From Clostridioides difficile_D (GTDB lineage Bacteria > Bacillota > Clostridia > Peptostreptococcales > Peptostreptococcaceae): DNA of 64,000 bases. The DNA is taken from contig OX244046.1 in assembly GCA_945861085.1 (NCBI GenBank), positions 310,001 through 374,000 of the forward strand. The letters run 5' to 3'. Below the pieces are notes generated by a model. That model worked only from the letters and a program-made list of their open reading frames with translations, did not search any database and was not told the DNA's origin. Shown here piece after piece: positions 34,843 to 44,159 of the stretch. Positions within the stretch are counted from its first letter, which is position 1; each line of letters starts with the position of its first letter. A program made the position numbers and the translations under genes.

Positions 34843-35217
34843 ATGGACAATAGTAATCTTATTTCAGATGAAGAAGCAAAGATGTTGTTAAATGATAAAG
34901 TTGGAAGTGAAATTGATGGAGATGACGAATTAGCTTTAGATGTCTCTGAAGCTAATCGAAATAATATACAGAGGATACTTGACCTTAAGTTGGAATTATC
35001 TGTAGTTATAGGAAGAACTAAGATGAGTTTGAGAGATATTTTGAATCTACATAAAGGTTCTCTTATTGAACTGGATACTTTAGCAGACCAAGATGTAGAG
35101 ATACTAATAGACAATAAAGTATTGGCTTATGGAAAAGTAGTGGTAGTAGATTTAAACTTTGGTGTAAAAGTAACAAGTATAGTAAGTGAAGAAGATATGG
35201 TAAACTCTCTTGTTTAG
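34843..35217 (+). CDS. fliN: Flagellar motor switch protein FliN
   Basis: This 124-aa protein completes the C-ring. The SpoA domain is at about 48-118: LDLKLELSVVIGRTKMSLRD, then LHKGSLIELDTLADQDVEIL and KVVVVDLNFGVKVTSIV. The N-terminal peptide NLISDEEAKMLLND (5-18) closely resembles the CheY-binding peptide usually found at the start of FliM, so switch input may enter through FliN here. It starts 2 bases after the fliM stop, behind GAGGTG. Confidence 0.92.
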   Translation: MDNSNLISDEEAKMLLNDKVGSEIDGDDELALDVSEANRNNIQRILDLKLELSVVIGRTKMSLRDILNLHKGSLIELDTLADQDVEILIDNKVLAYGKVVVVDLNFGVKVTSIVSEEDMVNSLV

Positions 35218-35248
35218 AAATAACATTAATTAATACTTAAGGCATGAG

Positions 35249-36643
35249 GTGGTATTTATTTTAAACTTAAATGATATAAAAAAAGATATATTAAAATTCA
35301 ATAAAAAAGACTCATGTTCTCTATATAATGAATCTATTAATAATATAAATAATAATTGTATATCAAGTGGATTGAAGTTTTTAAAAGAAGCAAGAGATTT
35401 AAACCCAGATGATATTGATATATTAAATCTCACAGGTCTTGTAAACTTACTAAAATGTAATTTTGATGAGGCTGTAGAGAGTTTCTATAAGAGTTTAATT
35501 TGTGAAAAAACTGCTCTGTGTGAAAAGTATATAAACATGCTTACATCTGAGGAGTTTTTAATTTTCTTTGAAAGGTACAATCAACTTATAAGGTTAATAA
35601 ACAAAGGAATGTATAAAGAAGCTATACAAGGTTTTAAACTTATAACTGAGCAATACTGTGATTTAATAGAACCGTATGAGCTTCTTGCTTTACTTTATGA
35701 TAAGGAAGAAGAATATATAAAATTTGATGAATGTCTAGAAATATTGAAGACTATTGATAAAGAAAATTATTTATTAAATCAAGAACATAGTGCATTAGAT
35801 GTATATAATAGTGCTAATATACAAATTAAAAACAATGCAAATGTAGATAATTATAAGAATGGGTTTTTACACAAAAGTAGTAATAGTTCTAAAATTGATG
35901 GAACTAAGAACCTGCCTAAAGGAAAGAGTACAGGTAAAAATCAGAAAAGTTCAGGTTCTAATGAGAAAAAAAGTGTTAAAAAAAATAAGTACCTATATAT
36001 AGCAATAATATTAGGTGTATTATTAATAGGACAAAATATATATAGTTCTTATAAGATGAATAATTTAACAAATAAAATATCTGAAAATAATGAACCTAAA
36101 GGCAAAGAACCAATAGATTCTAGTTTGGATAATAAAAAAAACAATAAAGAAGAAAATGAGAATATTGATAAGACTTCTAATATCGACAAGAGTAATAAAA
36201 ACATTAATAAAGAAGATGTAAAACCTAAAAAAAATATTGTAGAAAATGATGAAGATTTTGATTTATTTACAGAGGATGAACTGATGTCTAAGGCGAATAC
36301 TTTAAAATCAGAAAAGAAAACAAAATCTTCCATACAACTATATAAGAAAGTTGCAGATATAGGTGAAAATAAAGGAAATACATCAGAAGCAACTTATCAA
36401 GTTGCTGTTCTTAGTGAAAGGTTAAAAGACTATGAAACTGCTGAAGAATATTATAAAATGTATGTAGAAAATTACTCAGAAAAAGATGCTTACTTTGATG
36501 AATCTTACTATAACTTAGGTATGATGTATTATAACAAAGGTGATGTAAAAAGCTCTAAATTGACATTAAAAAAATTAGTTAATAAGGTACCTAATAGCAT
36601 GTATAATAACTCAAAAGTGAAAGAAATTTTAAAAGAAGAATAA
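35249..36643 (+). CDS. TPR protein with central membrane helix, end of flagellar operon
   Basis: This protein has about 464 aa and no known function. The cytoplasmic N-terminal half has TPR-like repeats (about 25-150). A Lys/Ser-rich stretch leads into one membrane helix near 248-268 (KYLYIAIILGVLLIGQNIYS). A low-complexity Asn/Lys/Glu region follows, then a second TPR group (about 340-460: ETAEEYYKMYVENYSEKDAY). It might be a motor or chaperone accessory. The start is uncertain: GTG 35249 sits inside the ribosome site GAGGTGG, and the spacing fits ATT 35258 better. It is the last gene of the run. Confidence 0.7.
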   Translation: MVFILNLNDIKKDILKFNKKDSCSLYNESINNINNNCISSGLKFLKEARDLNPDDIDILNLTGLVNLLKCNFDEAVESFYKSLICEKTALCEKYINMLTSEEFLIFFERYNQLIRLINKGMYKEAIQGFKLITEQYCDLIEPYELLALLYDKEEEYIKFDECLEILKTIDKENYLLNQEHSALDVYNSANIQIKNNANVDNYKNGFLHKSSNSSKIDGTKNLPKGKSTGKNQKSSGSNEKKSVKKNKYLYIAIILGVLLIGQNIYSSYKMNNLTNKISENNEPKGKEPIDSSLDNKKNNKEENENIDKTSNIDKSNKNINKEDVKPKKNIVENDEDFDLFTEDELMSKANTLKSEKKTKSSIQLYKKVADIGENKGNTSEATYQVAVLSERLKDYETAEEYYKMYVENYSEKDAYFDESYYNLGMMYYNKGDVKSSKLTLKKLVNKVPNSMYNNSKVKEILKEE

Positions 36644-36700
36644 TTAAATTAGATAAGAAAAATAAATTATTTTATTTTAAAATAATATGCTTATAATATA

Positions 36701-36733
36701 TTGACATACTATTTTAAAAAAATTAAAATAGTA
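36701..36733 (+). promoter_or_regulatory. htpG promoter overlapped by an 11-5-11 dyad operator
   Basis: TTGACA (36701-36706), a 17-base spacer and TAAAAT (36724-36729) form a good sigma-A promoter. A perfect inverted repeat, TACTATTTTAA (36707-36717) with TTAAAATAGTA (36723-36733) around AAAAA, fills the spacer and the -10 box. It is therefore a likely repressor site. It does not match CIRCE or CtsR sites. Confidence 0.7.
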
Positions 36734-36757
36734 ATTATAAAATGAGGAGGGATAAAA

Positions 36758-38698
36758 ATGGAGTTTGAAAAAGGGAGTATTTCAATTCATACAGAAAATA
36801 TTTTTCCTATAATTAAAAAATGGTTATATTCTGATAAAGACATATTTATAAGAGAGCTTATAAGTAATGGATGTGATGCAGTAAGCAAACATAAAAGACT
36901 TGTATCATTAGGAGAAATATCAGAAGATGAGTCATCAGATTATAAAATTACAGTATCTGTAAATAAAGGAGAAGGTACACTTAAATTTATCGATAATGGA
37001 ATTGGTATGACTGAAGAAGAGATAAAAAAATACATAAATCAAGTTGCTTTTTCAGGTGCTGAAGATTTCTTTAATAAATATAAGGATAAGATGGAAGAAT
37101 CAAATGACATAATAGGTCACTTTGGACTAGGATTTTATTCTGCATTTATGGTGTCTAAAAAGGTTCAAATAGATACACTTTCATATACAGAAGGGGCAAC
37201 TCCTGTAAGATGGATATCTGAAGGTGGTACAGAATATGAAATATCTGAATCAGATACTAGACAGGAGAGAGGAACTACTATAACACTATTTATTGATGAT
37301 GATAGTAAGGAGTTTTTAGATGAATTTACTGTAAGGGGGATAATAGATAAATACTGTTCTTTCCTACCAGTAGAAATATATTTAGAAGATGTTGAAAGAT
37401 TAGAAAGAGAAGCTAAGGAAGCAGAAGAAAAAGCTAAAAAACAAAAGGAAGATGGAAAAGAAGAAGAAGTTGTAGATGCAAAGGTAATTGAGCCTTTAAA
37501 TGACACTAATCCTCTATGGTTAAAATCTCCAAAAGACTGTACTGATGAGGAATATAAAGAGTTTTATAGAAAAGTGTTCCATGTATTTGATGAACCTTTA
37601 TTCTGGATACATCTAAATGTAGATTATCCTTTTAATCTAAAGGGTATACTTTACTTCCCTAAATTAAAAAATGAGTTTGAATTGACTGAAGGAAAAGTAA
37701 AATTATACAACAATCAAGTGTTTGTGGCTGACAATATAAAAGAAGTTATACCAGAATTTTTACTTTTATTAAAAGGTGTTATAGACTGCCCAGACTTACC
37801 ATTAAATGTATCTAGAAGTTTCTTACAAAATGATAGAGATGTAAGTAAAATTTCTAAACATATAATTAAAAAAGTAGCAGATAAGTTAAAATCTCTTTGT
37901 AAAAATGAAAGAGAAGAATACAATAAGTTCTGGGATGACATACAAATATTTATTAAATACGGTTGCTTAAAAGATGAAAGTTTCTACGAAAAAGTAAAGG
38001 AATGTATATTATTTAAAACTATTGATGATGAGTATATAACATTGCAAGATTATCTAGAAAAATGTAAGGATAAACATGAAAATAAAGTATTTTATGTAAG
38101 TGATAAGGAACAGCAATCGCAATACATTAAATTATTTAAAGAATACGACTTAAATGCTGTTGTGTTAAACTCATCAATAGATACTCATTTTATTTCATTT
38201 ATGGAATATAAAGAAAATGGAGTTAAGTTTAATAGAATAGATGCAGACCTTTCTGATGTATTAAAAGATAAAAATGAAAACAAAGATAGTGAAGAGAATA
38301 AAGAAGAGGTAGCTAAGATAGAAGGTTTATTTAAAGAAGCTGTTGGAGAAAGAGTGAAGAATTATTCTGTAGAAGGATTAAAAAATGAAGGTACTCCAGC
38401 TATGGTGTTAGTATCTGAACAATCTATTAGAATGGCAGAAATGCAGTCAAGATTTGCTGGAATGGATTTAGGAATGAACTTCGAGGAAGAAAAGACTCTT
38501 GTGATAAATGAAAACAGCCCAATCATTAAAAAATTAGTTTCTCTTAAAGATAATGAGGAAAAGAAAGATAAAGTTGCACTTATTTGTAATCAGATAGCAG
38601 ACTTAGCTTTACTTTCTAATAAAGAATTAAAACCAGATGAGTTAGATTCATTTGTTCAAAGAAGTAATAAACTTATGAGTATGTTGATAGAATTATAA
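36758..38698 (+). CDS. htpG: Chaperone Hsp90 (HtpG)
   Basis: This 646-aa ATP-dependent chaperone is cytoplasmic. The N-terminal GHKL ATPase contains FIRELISNGCDAVSKHKRL at about 29-47, DNGIGMTEEEI near 79-89 and GHFGLGFYSAFMVSKKV near 121-137. The middle domain starts near 240 and includes LPLNVSRSFLQND near 346. The C-terminal dimerisation domain ends in LMSMLIEL. A charged insert (about 205-235, Glu/Lys-rich) lengthens it slightly compared with the enteric protein. It has its own promoter and a clear terminator. Confidence 0.97.
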   Translation: MEFEKGSISIHTENIFPIIKKWLYSDKDIFIRELISNGCDAVSKHKRLVSLGEISEDESSDYKITVSVNKGEGTLKFIDNGIGMTEEEIKKYINQVAFSGAEDFFNKYKDKMEESNDIIGHFGLGFYSAFMVSKKVQIDTLSYTEGATPVRWISEGGTEYEISESDTRQERGTTITLFIDDDSKEFLDEFTVRGIIDKYCSFLPVEIYLEDVERLEREAKEAEEKAKKQKEDGKEEEVVDAKVIEPLNDTNPLWLKSPKDCTDEEYKEFYRKVFHVFDEPLFWIHLNVDYPFNLKGILYFPKLKNEFELTEGKVKLYNNQVFVADNIKEVIPEFLLLLKGVIDCPDLPLNVSRSFLQNDRDVSKISKHIIKKVADKLKSLCKNEREEYNKFWDDIQIFIKYGCLKDESFYEKVKECILFKTIDDEYITLQDYLEKCKDKHENKVFYVSDKEQQSQYIKLFKEYDLNAVVLNSSIDTHFISFMEYKENGVKFNRIDADLSDVLKDKNENKDSEENKEEVAKIEGLFKEAVGERVKNYSVEGLKNEGTPAMVLVSEQSIRMAEMQSRFAGMDLGMNFEEEKTLVINENSPIIKKLVSLKDNEEKKDKVALICNQIADLALLSNKELKPDELDSFVQRSNKLMSMLIEL

Positions 38699-38759
38699 GT
38701 CTAAATTTGAATGTATTGAAGTAAATTTGTAAAAAGTATTTAATATCAACGATAAAAAT

Positions 38760-38805
38760 GAGGTGTCTCAAAATGAACTTTTTAGTTCATGAGGCACTCT
38801 TTTTG
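38760..38805 (+). terminator. Intrinsic terminator of htpG
   Basis: GAGGTGTCTCA...TGAAC pairs with GTTCA TGAGGCACTC around a T-rich loop, followed by six T. It lies about 60 bases after the htpG stop. Confidence 0.8.
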
Positions 38806-38951
38806 TATGAAATCAAATATATCTTCATCATTTCAACAATGAAAAAGAAACTTAGCTCTATTTTTAGACAGACCATTTTTTATCTTTGGTTAAGTTTTAA
38901 ATATTCAAGTAGGTTCTAATAAAAAGCTCTACTTAGTTAAATATAGTTAAC
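38806..38951. other. Non-coding gap between htpG terminator and adh promoter
   Basis: AT-rich sequence with stop codons in all frames. I recognise no gene, RNA or repeat in it. Confidence 0.5.
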
Positions 38952-38980
38952 TTGATATAAAATAAGATAATACATATAAT
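38952..38980 (+). promoter_or_regulatory. Sigma-A promoter of the alcohol dehydrogenase gene
   Basis: TTGATA at 38952-38957, exactly 17 bases, then a perfect TATAAT at 38975-38980. The leader to the start codon would be about 90 bases. Confidence 0.65.
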
Positions 38981-39076
38981 TAAGTAAAAGATTGTTTTGT
39001 AGTTTATGTTTAAATACATAATTACACTTTGTTAAAAAATAAAATTATTACTAAAGCAGAAATAGGAGGTCTTAGC

Positions 39077-40207
39077 ATGAAATTTAATTATAGTTTGCCA
39101 GTAAATATCTTATTTGGGAGAGGTAGAATTAATGATGTAGGAAAAGAAGTATCTAAATATGGCAAAAAAGTGTTGATAGTAACAGGTAAAAATAGCACAA
39201 AGAAAACTGGGTTACTTGATAAAACAATAGATTTACTAAAAGACACTAAAATAGAATATGAAGTTTTTGATAGAGTAGAGCAAAATCCTCTTATAACTAC
39301 TATATATTCAGGAGTAGAAATTATAAAAGCAACTGGATGTGATTGTGTTTTAGGGCTTGGTGGTGGAAGTATTATGGATGCTGCTAAGAGTATAGCTTTT
39401 TCTTATAAAAACCCAGGAGATTTAAATGATTATATATTTGGAATCAGACAAGGTGAAGAGGCTTTACCTATAATCCTAGTTCCAACTACATCAGGTACAG
39501 GTAGCGAAGGAAATTGTTTTGCAGTACTTACAAATTCAGAAACTAAAGATAAAAAATCTATAAAGAAGAATAGTATGTATGCAAAAGCATCAATAATTGA
39601 CCCAGAACTCATGGTTACAATGCCAAAGCATATAATTGCATCAGTTGGATTTGATGCACTTGCTCATAATATAGAAGCATATCTTTCTAATGGAAGAAAC
39701 CCTCTTGCAGACGTACAAGCTATTTACGGGATTGAACTTATATCAAAAAACCTAGTAAAGGTATACAATAATGCTGATGATTTAGAAGCATGGGAGAAAA
39801 TAACACTTGCAAGTACTATTGGAGGGATGACGATTGGTACAGCAGGCACAGCCTTGCCACATGGAATGGAGCATCCTGTAAGTGGTCTTAGGGATGTAAT
39901 GCATGGAAAAGGACTTGCAGCTTTGACTCCTACTATTATAGAAAGTTCATGGGATAGTGATATTGAAAGATTTGGGAAGATTTCAAAGATATTAGGAGGA
40001 ACTTGTGCAGAAGATTGTTCAGATGTAGTTAGAAATTTCCTTAAAAAAATAGATTTAGATATAAAACTAAGTGACTTAGGTATTGAAAAATCAGATATAG
40101 ATTGGTTAACTGATAATTGTATGAAAATATCAGCTGCAAATATTAAGAGACATCCAAAGTATTTTAATAAGGAACAAATAAAGGAAATGTACCATAAGTC
40201 TATATAG
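39077..40207 (+). CDS. Iron-containing alcohol dehydrogenase (butanol dehydrogenase type)
   Basis: This 376-aa family III dehydrogenase reduces aldehydes with NAD(P)H. Seen: GRGRINDVGKE near the start, the nucleotide-binding GLGGGSIMDAAKSIAF at about 95-110, PTTSGTGSEGN near 139, and the iron-binding set: Asp and His in GFDALAHNIEAY (about 192-203), His in PHGMEHPVSG and His in DVMHGKGLAAL. ATG 39077 is chosen because GGAGGT lies 7 bases before it; the frame opens earlier at 39029 without a site. The exact substrate is not determinable. Confidence 0.93.
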   Translation: MKFNYSLPVNILFGRGRINDVGKEVSKYGKKVLIVTGKNSTKKTGLLDKTIDLLKDTKIEYEVFDRVEQNPLITTIYSGVEIIKATGCDCVLGLGGGSIMDAAKSIAFSYKNPGDLNDYIFGIRQGEEALPIILVPTTSGTGSEGNCFAVLTNSETKDKKSIKKNSMYAKASIIDPELMVTMPKHIIASVGFDALAHNIEAYLSNGRNPLADVQAIYGIELISKNLVKVYNNADDLEAWEKITLASTIGGMTIGTAGTALPHGMEHPVSGLRDVMHGKGLAALTPTIIESSWDSDIERFGKISKILGGTCAEDCSDVVRNFLKKIDLDIKLSDLGIEKSDIDWLTDNCMKISAANIKRHPKYFNKEQIKEMYHKSI

Positions 40208-40427
40208 TTTCACTTTACATTTAATTTTAGATAAAAATTATTTATTAATGATAAAAAACTTATAAATAATTAATAGTAAAAAATTTATGAATAGTAGTAT
40301 ATATAAAACTTGTCTTAAACTTTAATTTTACTTTCTAATAAATAAAGGGGTTTAAAAAAGGGAAGATTAATTAAGTAATATTTTATAAAAATCTTCGATT
40401 TAAAAACTTTAAGTAGAGGTGAAATAA

Positions 40428-41450
40428 ATGTTTAATCCTAAAAGAATAATATTCGAAAAAGGAACCTTAGACACTGATGTAGGTAAAAATATATACGATA
40501 AATTTAAAGACAATAAAGATGTAGAGATAATTAAGATATCATCAAATAGAATTAAGGAACATATTCCAGGTGAAAATCTATATGAACAATATAGGAGTGG
40601 AAAACAAACTATGGTAGTTGGGATTAGAAAAAGTCTAAAGTTTCAAACATGTAAACCTTCTGCTAATTATCAATTACCACTTGTTAGTGGATGTATGGGA
40701 AGATGTGAATATTGTTATTTAAATACACAATTAGGTGATAAACCATTTATAAGAGTGTTTGTAAATATAGATGAAATACTTGAACAAACAAAGAAATATA
40801 TTGAAGATAGAAAGCCACAAATAACTATATTTGAAGGTGCGGCTACATCAGACCCAGTTCCAGTAGAACCATATACTAATTCGTTGAAAAAAACAATAGA
40901 GTTTTTTGGAAGAGAAGAAAAAGGAAGATTTAGATTTGTTACTAAATACAGTGATATAGATAGCTTATTGGACGCTGAACATAATAATCATACGGAAATA
41001 CGATTTAGTATAAACACACCTAGAATTATAGATGGACATGAGCATTATACAGCCTCTGCCAAGAAAAGAATAGAATCAGCTGTAAAGCTTGCTAAAGCTG
41101 GATATCAGATTGGTTTTATAATAGCACCTGTATTTTTATATGAAGGTTGGAAAGAAGAATATAAAAGTTTGATTAAAAGTATAAAAGAAGCTTTACCAAA
41201 GGATTTTGATAAAAAAATTATATTTGAAGTTATATCTCATAGATATACAACTAAAGCAAAGAATAGAATATTAGAAATTTATCCAGATACATTATTACCA
41301 ATGGAAAATGAGGATAGGAAGTTTAAATATGGTCAATTTGGATATGGTAAGTATGTATATGATAAAGAACAATTAGATGATATGAAAGAGTTCTTTCATA
41401 AGGAAATCAATGAAGTATTTAAAAATAGTTTAATAAAATATATAATATAG
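40428..41450 (+). CDS. splB: Spore photoproduct lyase SplB (radical SAM)
   Basis: This 340-aa radical SAM enzyme reverses the spore photoproduct (thymine dimer) during germination. The cluster motif CMGRCEYCYL has the CxxxCxxC spacing at about residues 88-95. The partner Cys region, KPSANYQLPLVSG before it, and the C-terminal EVISHRYTTKAKNRILEIYP match SplB. Length (about 340) is usual. It stands alone with its own terminator. A 220-base AT-rich gap with no gene precedes it. The ribosome site is GAGGTG. Confidence 0.94.
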   Translation: MFNPKRIIFEKGTLDTDVGKNIYDKFKDNKDVEIIKISSNRIKEHIPGENLYEQYRSGKQTMVVGIRKSLKFQTCKPSANYQLPLVSGCMGRCEYCYLNTQLGDKPFIRVFVNIDEILEQTKKYIEDRKPQITIFEGAATSDPVPVEPYTNSLKKTIEFFGREEKGRFRFVTKYSDIDSLLDAEHNNHTEIRFSINTPRIIDGHEHYTASAKKRIESAVKLAKAGYQIGFIIAPVFLYEGWKEEYKSLIKSIKEALPKDFDKKIIFEVISHRYTTKAKNRILEIYPDTLLPMENEDRKFKYGQFGYGKYVYDKEQLDDMKEFFHKEINEVFKNSLIKYII

Positions 41451-41486
41451 CAAATCTTATTTAAAGATTTGCTATATTTTATTTTT
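41447..41486 (+). terminator. Intrinsic terminator of splB
   Basis: A perfect 12-bp stem, ATAGCAAATCTT with AAGATTTGCTAT around ATTTA, is followed by a T-rich run. The first arm includes the end of the stop codon. Confidence 0.85.
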
Positions 41487-41631
41487 ATATATTTTATGTT
41501 TATAATAAAGCGATGAGATTTAGTACTATCATATAAGAAAATTAAAAAGGGCACTATCTATCAAGAACATTTTTTCTAGTTTTGATACTATAAAGGATAA
41601 GAGTAACAAAAATATCAGGAGGAGTTATAAT

Positions 41632-42543
41632 ATGCATGCATGGGAGTCTATTCAAATTACATTGGATTTAATAGAAGCAAATTTATCAGAAGAAATATCA
41701 ATTAATGAATTAGCAAATAAAGCAAATTTATCACCATTTTACTATCAGAGACTATTTAAAAGATTGGTAAATAAGACTGTAATGGAGTATATAAAGCTTC
41801 GTCGTCTTGCAAGAGCTTCTGAATACTTAGCAGAACATAAGAATCGTATACTTGATGTAGCTTTAAATTTTGGATTTGCTAGTCATGAGACATTTACACG
41901 TTCCTTTAAAAAAGCATATGGATTAACTCCAGAAAAATATAGAGCAAATCCAGTAAAACTCAATCACTTTATTAAGCCAGAATTAATTTTAAATTATGCT
42001 ATGGTTGATGAAGGTGTTCCACTGATTGCAGATGATATAGTGATTGAAGTCACTCGTAAGACATTGAGTAATCCAAGGACGTTTGTTGGAATAGAAATAG
42101 AAGTACCTATTTGCCAGTTGGTGGGTGGTGAAACAACTGGCATTGCAATAGTAGAGGAATTATGGATGAAACTTGGAAGTCAAAAACACAATATACCAAA
42201 TCAAATTCCAGGTGGAAATGAATTTGCTGCTCTTTATATGGGAAATGCAAAAGAAGGAAATTGCATGTATATGGCAGGTATAGAGGTAGAGCCGGGTACA
42301 TCAGTAGAAGGATATAGTACTTTTGAGTTGCCAGCTAAAGAGTATTTAGTATGTGGGTTTGAAGCAGAAAATTTTAATGAATTAGTTGATTCAGCTGTTT
42401 TTAAAGCGGATAAATTTATGGAAAGATGGATGAAGAAGCATAATTTAACAACTACTGATTTTGCAATCGAGATGTATTACCCTACTACACCAGAAGCAGC
42501 ATATCTGGAGCATTGGATTGTTCCAGTTCCTATTGAACAATAG
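41632..42543 (+). CDS. AraC-type regulator with GyrI-like effector domain
   Basis: This 303-aa transcription factor has two AraC helix-turn-helix units in residues 1-105: ISINELANKANLSPFYYQRL and NRILDVALNFGFASHETFTR SFKK. The GyrI-like ligand domain (about 125-300) includes GIEIEVPICQLVGGETTGIA and the final PEAAYLEHWIVPVPIEQ. Such proteins sense drugs or other small amphipathic compounds. The DUF3788 gene follows after 14 bases and may be co-regulated. The ribosome site is AGGAGG. Confidence 0.92.
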   Translation: MHAWESIQITLDLIEANLSEEISINELANKANLSPFYYQRLFKRLVNKTVMEYIKLRRLARASEYLAEHKNRILDVALNFGFASHETFTRSFKKAYGLTPEKYRANPVKLNHFIKPELILNYAMVDEGVPLIADDIVIEVTRKTLSNPRTFVGIEIEVPICQLVGGETTGIAIVEELWMKLGSQKHNIPNQIPGGNEFAALYMGNAKEGNCMYMAGIEVEPGTSVEGYSTFELPAKEYLVCGFEAENFNELVDSAVFKADKFMERWMKKHNLTTTDFAIEMYYPTTPEAAYLEHWIVPVPIEQ

Positions 42544-42557
42544 AAAGGATGATGAAT

Positions 42558-42974
42558 ATGAATTGGCAAGATGCGTTTTTTCAAGATACTAAACCGACGT
42601 TTGAACAAATTAATGAATTTATTAATAATCCATTATGGGACAAGTTAAATAAAACTTTGGTTTCTACTTATAATGTAGAACCTAAGCTTGAATATAGTAA
42701 GTGTTCAATGCAAAGAGGTTGGAATGTAAAATACAAAAAAAGAGGGAAATCATTGTGTACTTTATATCCACAAGAGGGTTCTTTTAAAGCTTTGGTTATT
42801 GTAAATGAGAGTAATAGAGTAGAGGTTGATTTATTTATTAATACTTGTTGTGATTATATCAAACAAATATATAACGAGGTAAATTTTTTTAATGGAAGTA
42901 AATGGTTAATGATTCAAATAGATAATTTATTGGTATTAAATGATACGCTTGAACTAATTAAATTTAGAGCTTAA
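42558..42974 (+). CDS. DUF3788 family protein
   Basis: This 138-aa protein belongs to a family of unknown function often found beside AraC or drug-sensing regulators. Seen: SKCSMQRGWNVKYKKRGKSL near 47-66 and GSFKALVIVNESNRVEVDLF, as in DUF3788. ATG 42558 is chosen because AAAGGA lies 8 bases before it; two earlier ATG codons (42549, 42552) are too close. It is probably co-transcribed with the AraC gene. The fold is GyrI-like in other members, so ligand binding is possible. Confidence 0.78.
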   Translation: MNWQDAFFQDTKPTFEQINEFINNPLWDKLNKTLVSTYNVEPKLEYSKCSMQRGWNVKYKKRGKSLCTLYPQEGSFKALVIVNESNRVEVDLFINTCCDYIKQIYNEVNFFNGSKWLMIQIDNLLVLNDTLELIKFRA

Positions 42975-42980
42975 CATATA

Positions 42981-43923
42981 AAAGGGGCTGTCGCACTAGA
43001 AAATAGTGCTACTCCCTGTTTTTGTATAAAAAAATAAATACCAAGTTCAAAAGAGCTTGGGATTCTTGTATAATAATTGTATGTAAAAACAGAATACTAT
43101 ACAAGTGGATTATGCTACTTATGGTGATAATTATCAATTTAAATTACCACTAAATATTGATTATATGATTCCAAAAGATGATTCTGTAAGGTTATTAAGT
43201 CAAATTATTGAGGAGATAAATTTAGAAAAATTATATAAGACTTATTCTCGAATTAGAGGAAATATAGAGTCATCTGCCAATAGATATACTTTTGTTTGGA
43301 AAAAATCTATAAATAAAAATATGGCTAAAATGATGAATAATATATCTGACTTCATATTAAAATGTGAGATTGATTTTGGCATTAAAATAATTTATAAATA
43401 TAAAATCAAAATCTATCATTTAAAGAAACTTTTAAAGAAACTAAAAAAAATATCAAAAGAATCAAATATAACATTTGTTTATAGAAAAGGAAAGAAAATT
43501 TAAAGAGAATTATAAGCCCGTAGGGGTGTAAATTTAGAATGAATAGAAGTATACAAGCAGAAGAAGATTTCGCTCAAGTAAAACAAAATATGAAATTTAG
43601 AAGATTTTTAACCCGAGGTAAAGAAAATGTTCTATCAGAATGTATTATTGTAGCGATAGCTCATAACATTTCTAGACTACACAATAAAATAATAAAAAAT
43701 AAACGTGGAATATATCTTCATCATTTAAAAGAATTATTCTAAATTTATTAATTTATAATTAAATATTATCTGAAAAAATGGTATTTTTATACTTTTATTT
43801 ATAATGCATAATTTTACTTAGAACATAAACTTTATATAAAACAATTAAAAATATATCTGTTAAGATAAGTAAAAAAAGAGCTGTCACAGAACAAATTTAA
43901 TTTACTCATGCGATAGCTCCTTT
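42981..43923 (+). mobile_element. Remnant IS1182-type element, copy A (internally deleted)
   Basis: About 943 bp, bounded by imperfect inverted ends AAAGGGGCTGTCGCA (42981-42995) and TGCGATAGCTCCTTT (43909-43923), 13 of 15 matching. Inside are two pieces of one transposase (43081-43503 and 43539-43742). The element cannot make an active enzyme but its ends look intact, so it could in principle be moved by a full-length relative. It shares long near-identical stretches with copy B at 45947-46683. No clear target duplication is visible. Confidence 0.75.
43081..43742 (+). pseudogene. Broken IS1182-family transposase (copy A)
   Basis: The N-terminal part reads VDYATYGDNYQFKLPLNIDY with MIPKDDSVRLLSQIIEE, which is the IS1182 transposase start. 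The likely original ATG 43081 is followed at once by a TAA. After RIRGN the sequence jumps to SANRYTFVWKKSINKN, so the part carrying the first catalytic Asp is gone. A second deletion removes the centre; the C-terminal piece (43539-43742) starts MNRSIQAEEDFAQVKQNMKF and runs through RFLTRGKENVLSE. No functional protein is expected. Confidence 0.82.
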
Positions 43924-43943
43924 CCACTTAGTTAATATAAAAC

Positions 43944-44002
43944 CCTAAAATAAATCGGGTATTTTCAATACTTTCAATCAGACTAAATATTAGAAATTGC
44001 AG
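43944..44002 (+). repeat. 59-bp direct repeat, copy D1
   Basis: It begins CCTAAAATAAAT and contains ACTAAATATT. It matches 45782-45840 at about 47 of 59 positions in the same orientation. The two copies flank the merR-hydrolase pair and are themselves flanked by the two transposase remnants. Confidence 0.6.
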
Positions 44003-44159
44003 TGAATCATGAGTAGTGTTTTTTGGTATTTTCAAAAACACCTTGTAACCCAGTTGTTTCAAAGTTTAACACACTGCACATTTATATATATAATATCATA
44101 ATTTTTCTAATAAGAATTTTAGTTTACTGATTATTTTACAAAAAATCATATTATAATAT
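44003..44159. other. Non-coding stretch between repeat D1 and merR
   Basis: AT-rich with one short hairpin (GGTATTTTC / AAAAACACC, about 44027-44043). I see no gene. The gap from 43743 to 44159 otherwise holds only the right end of element A and repeat D1. Confidence 0.45.

Noticed and set aside
43105..43742. Two separate intact hypothetical genes
   Set aside because: Both are fragments of a single IS1182-type transposase in order, separated by deletions and stops.
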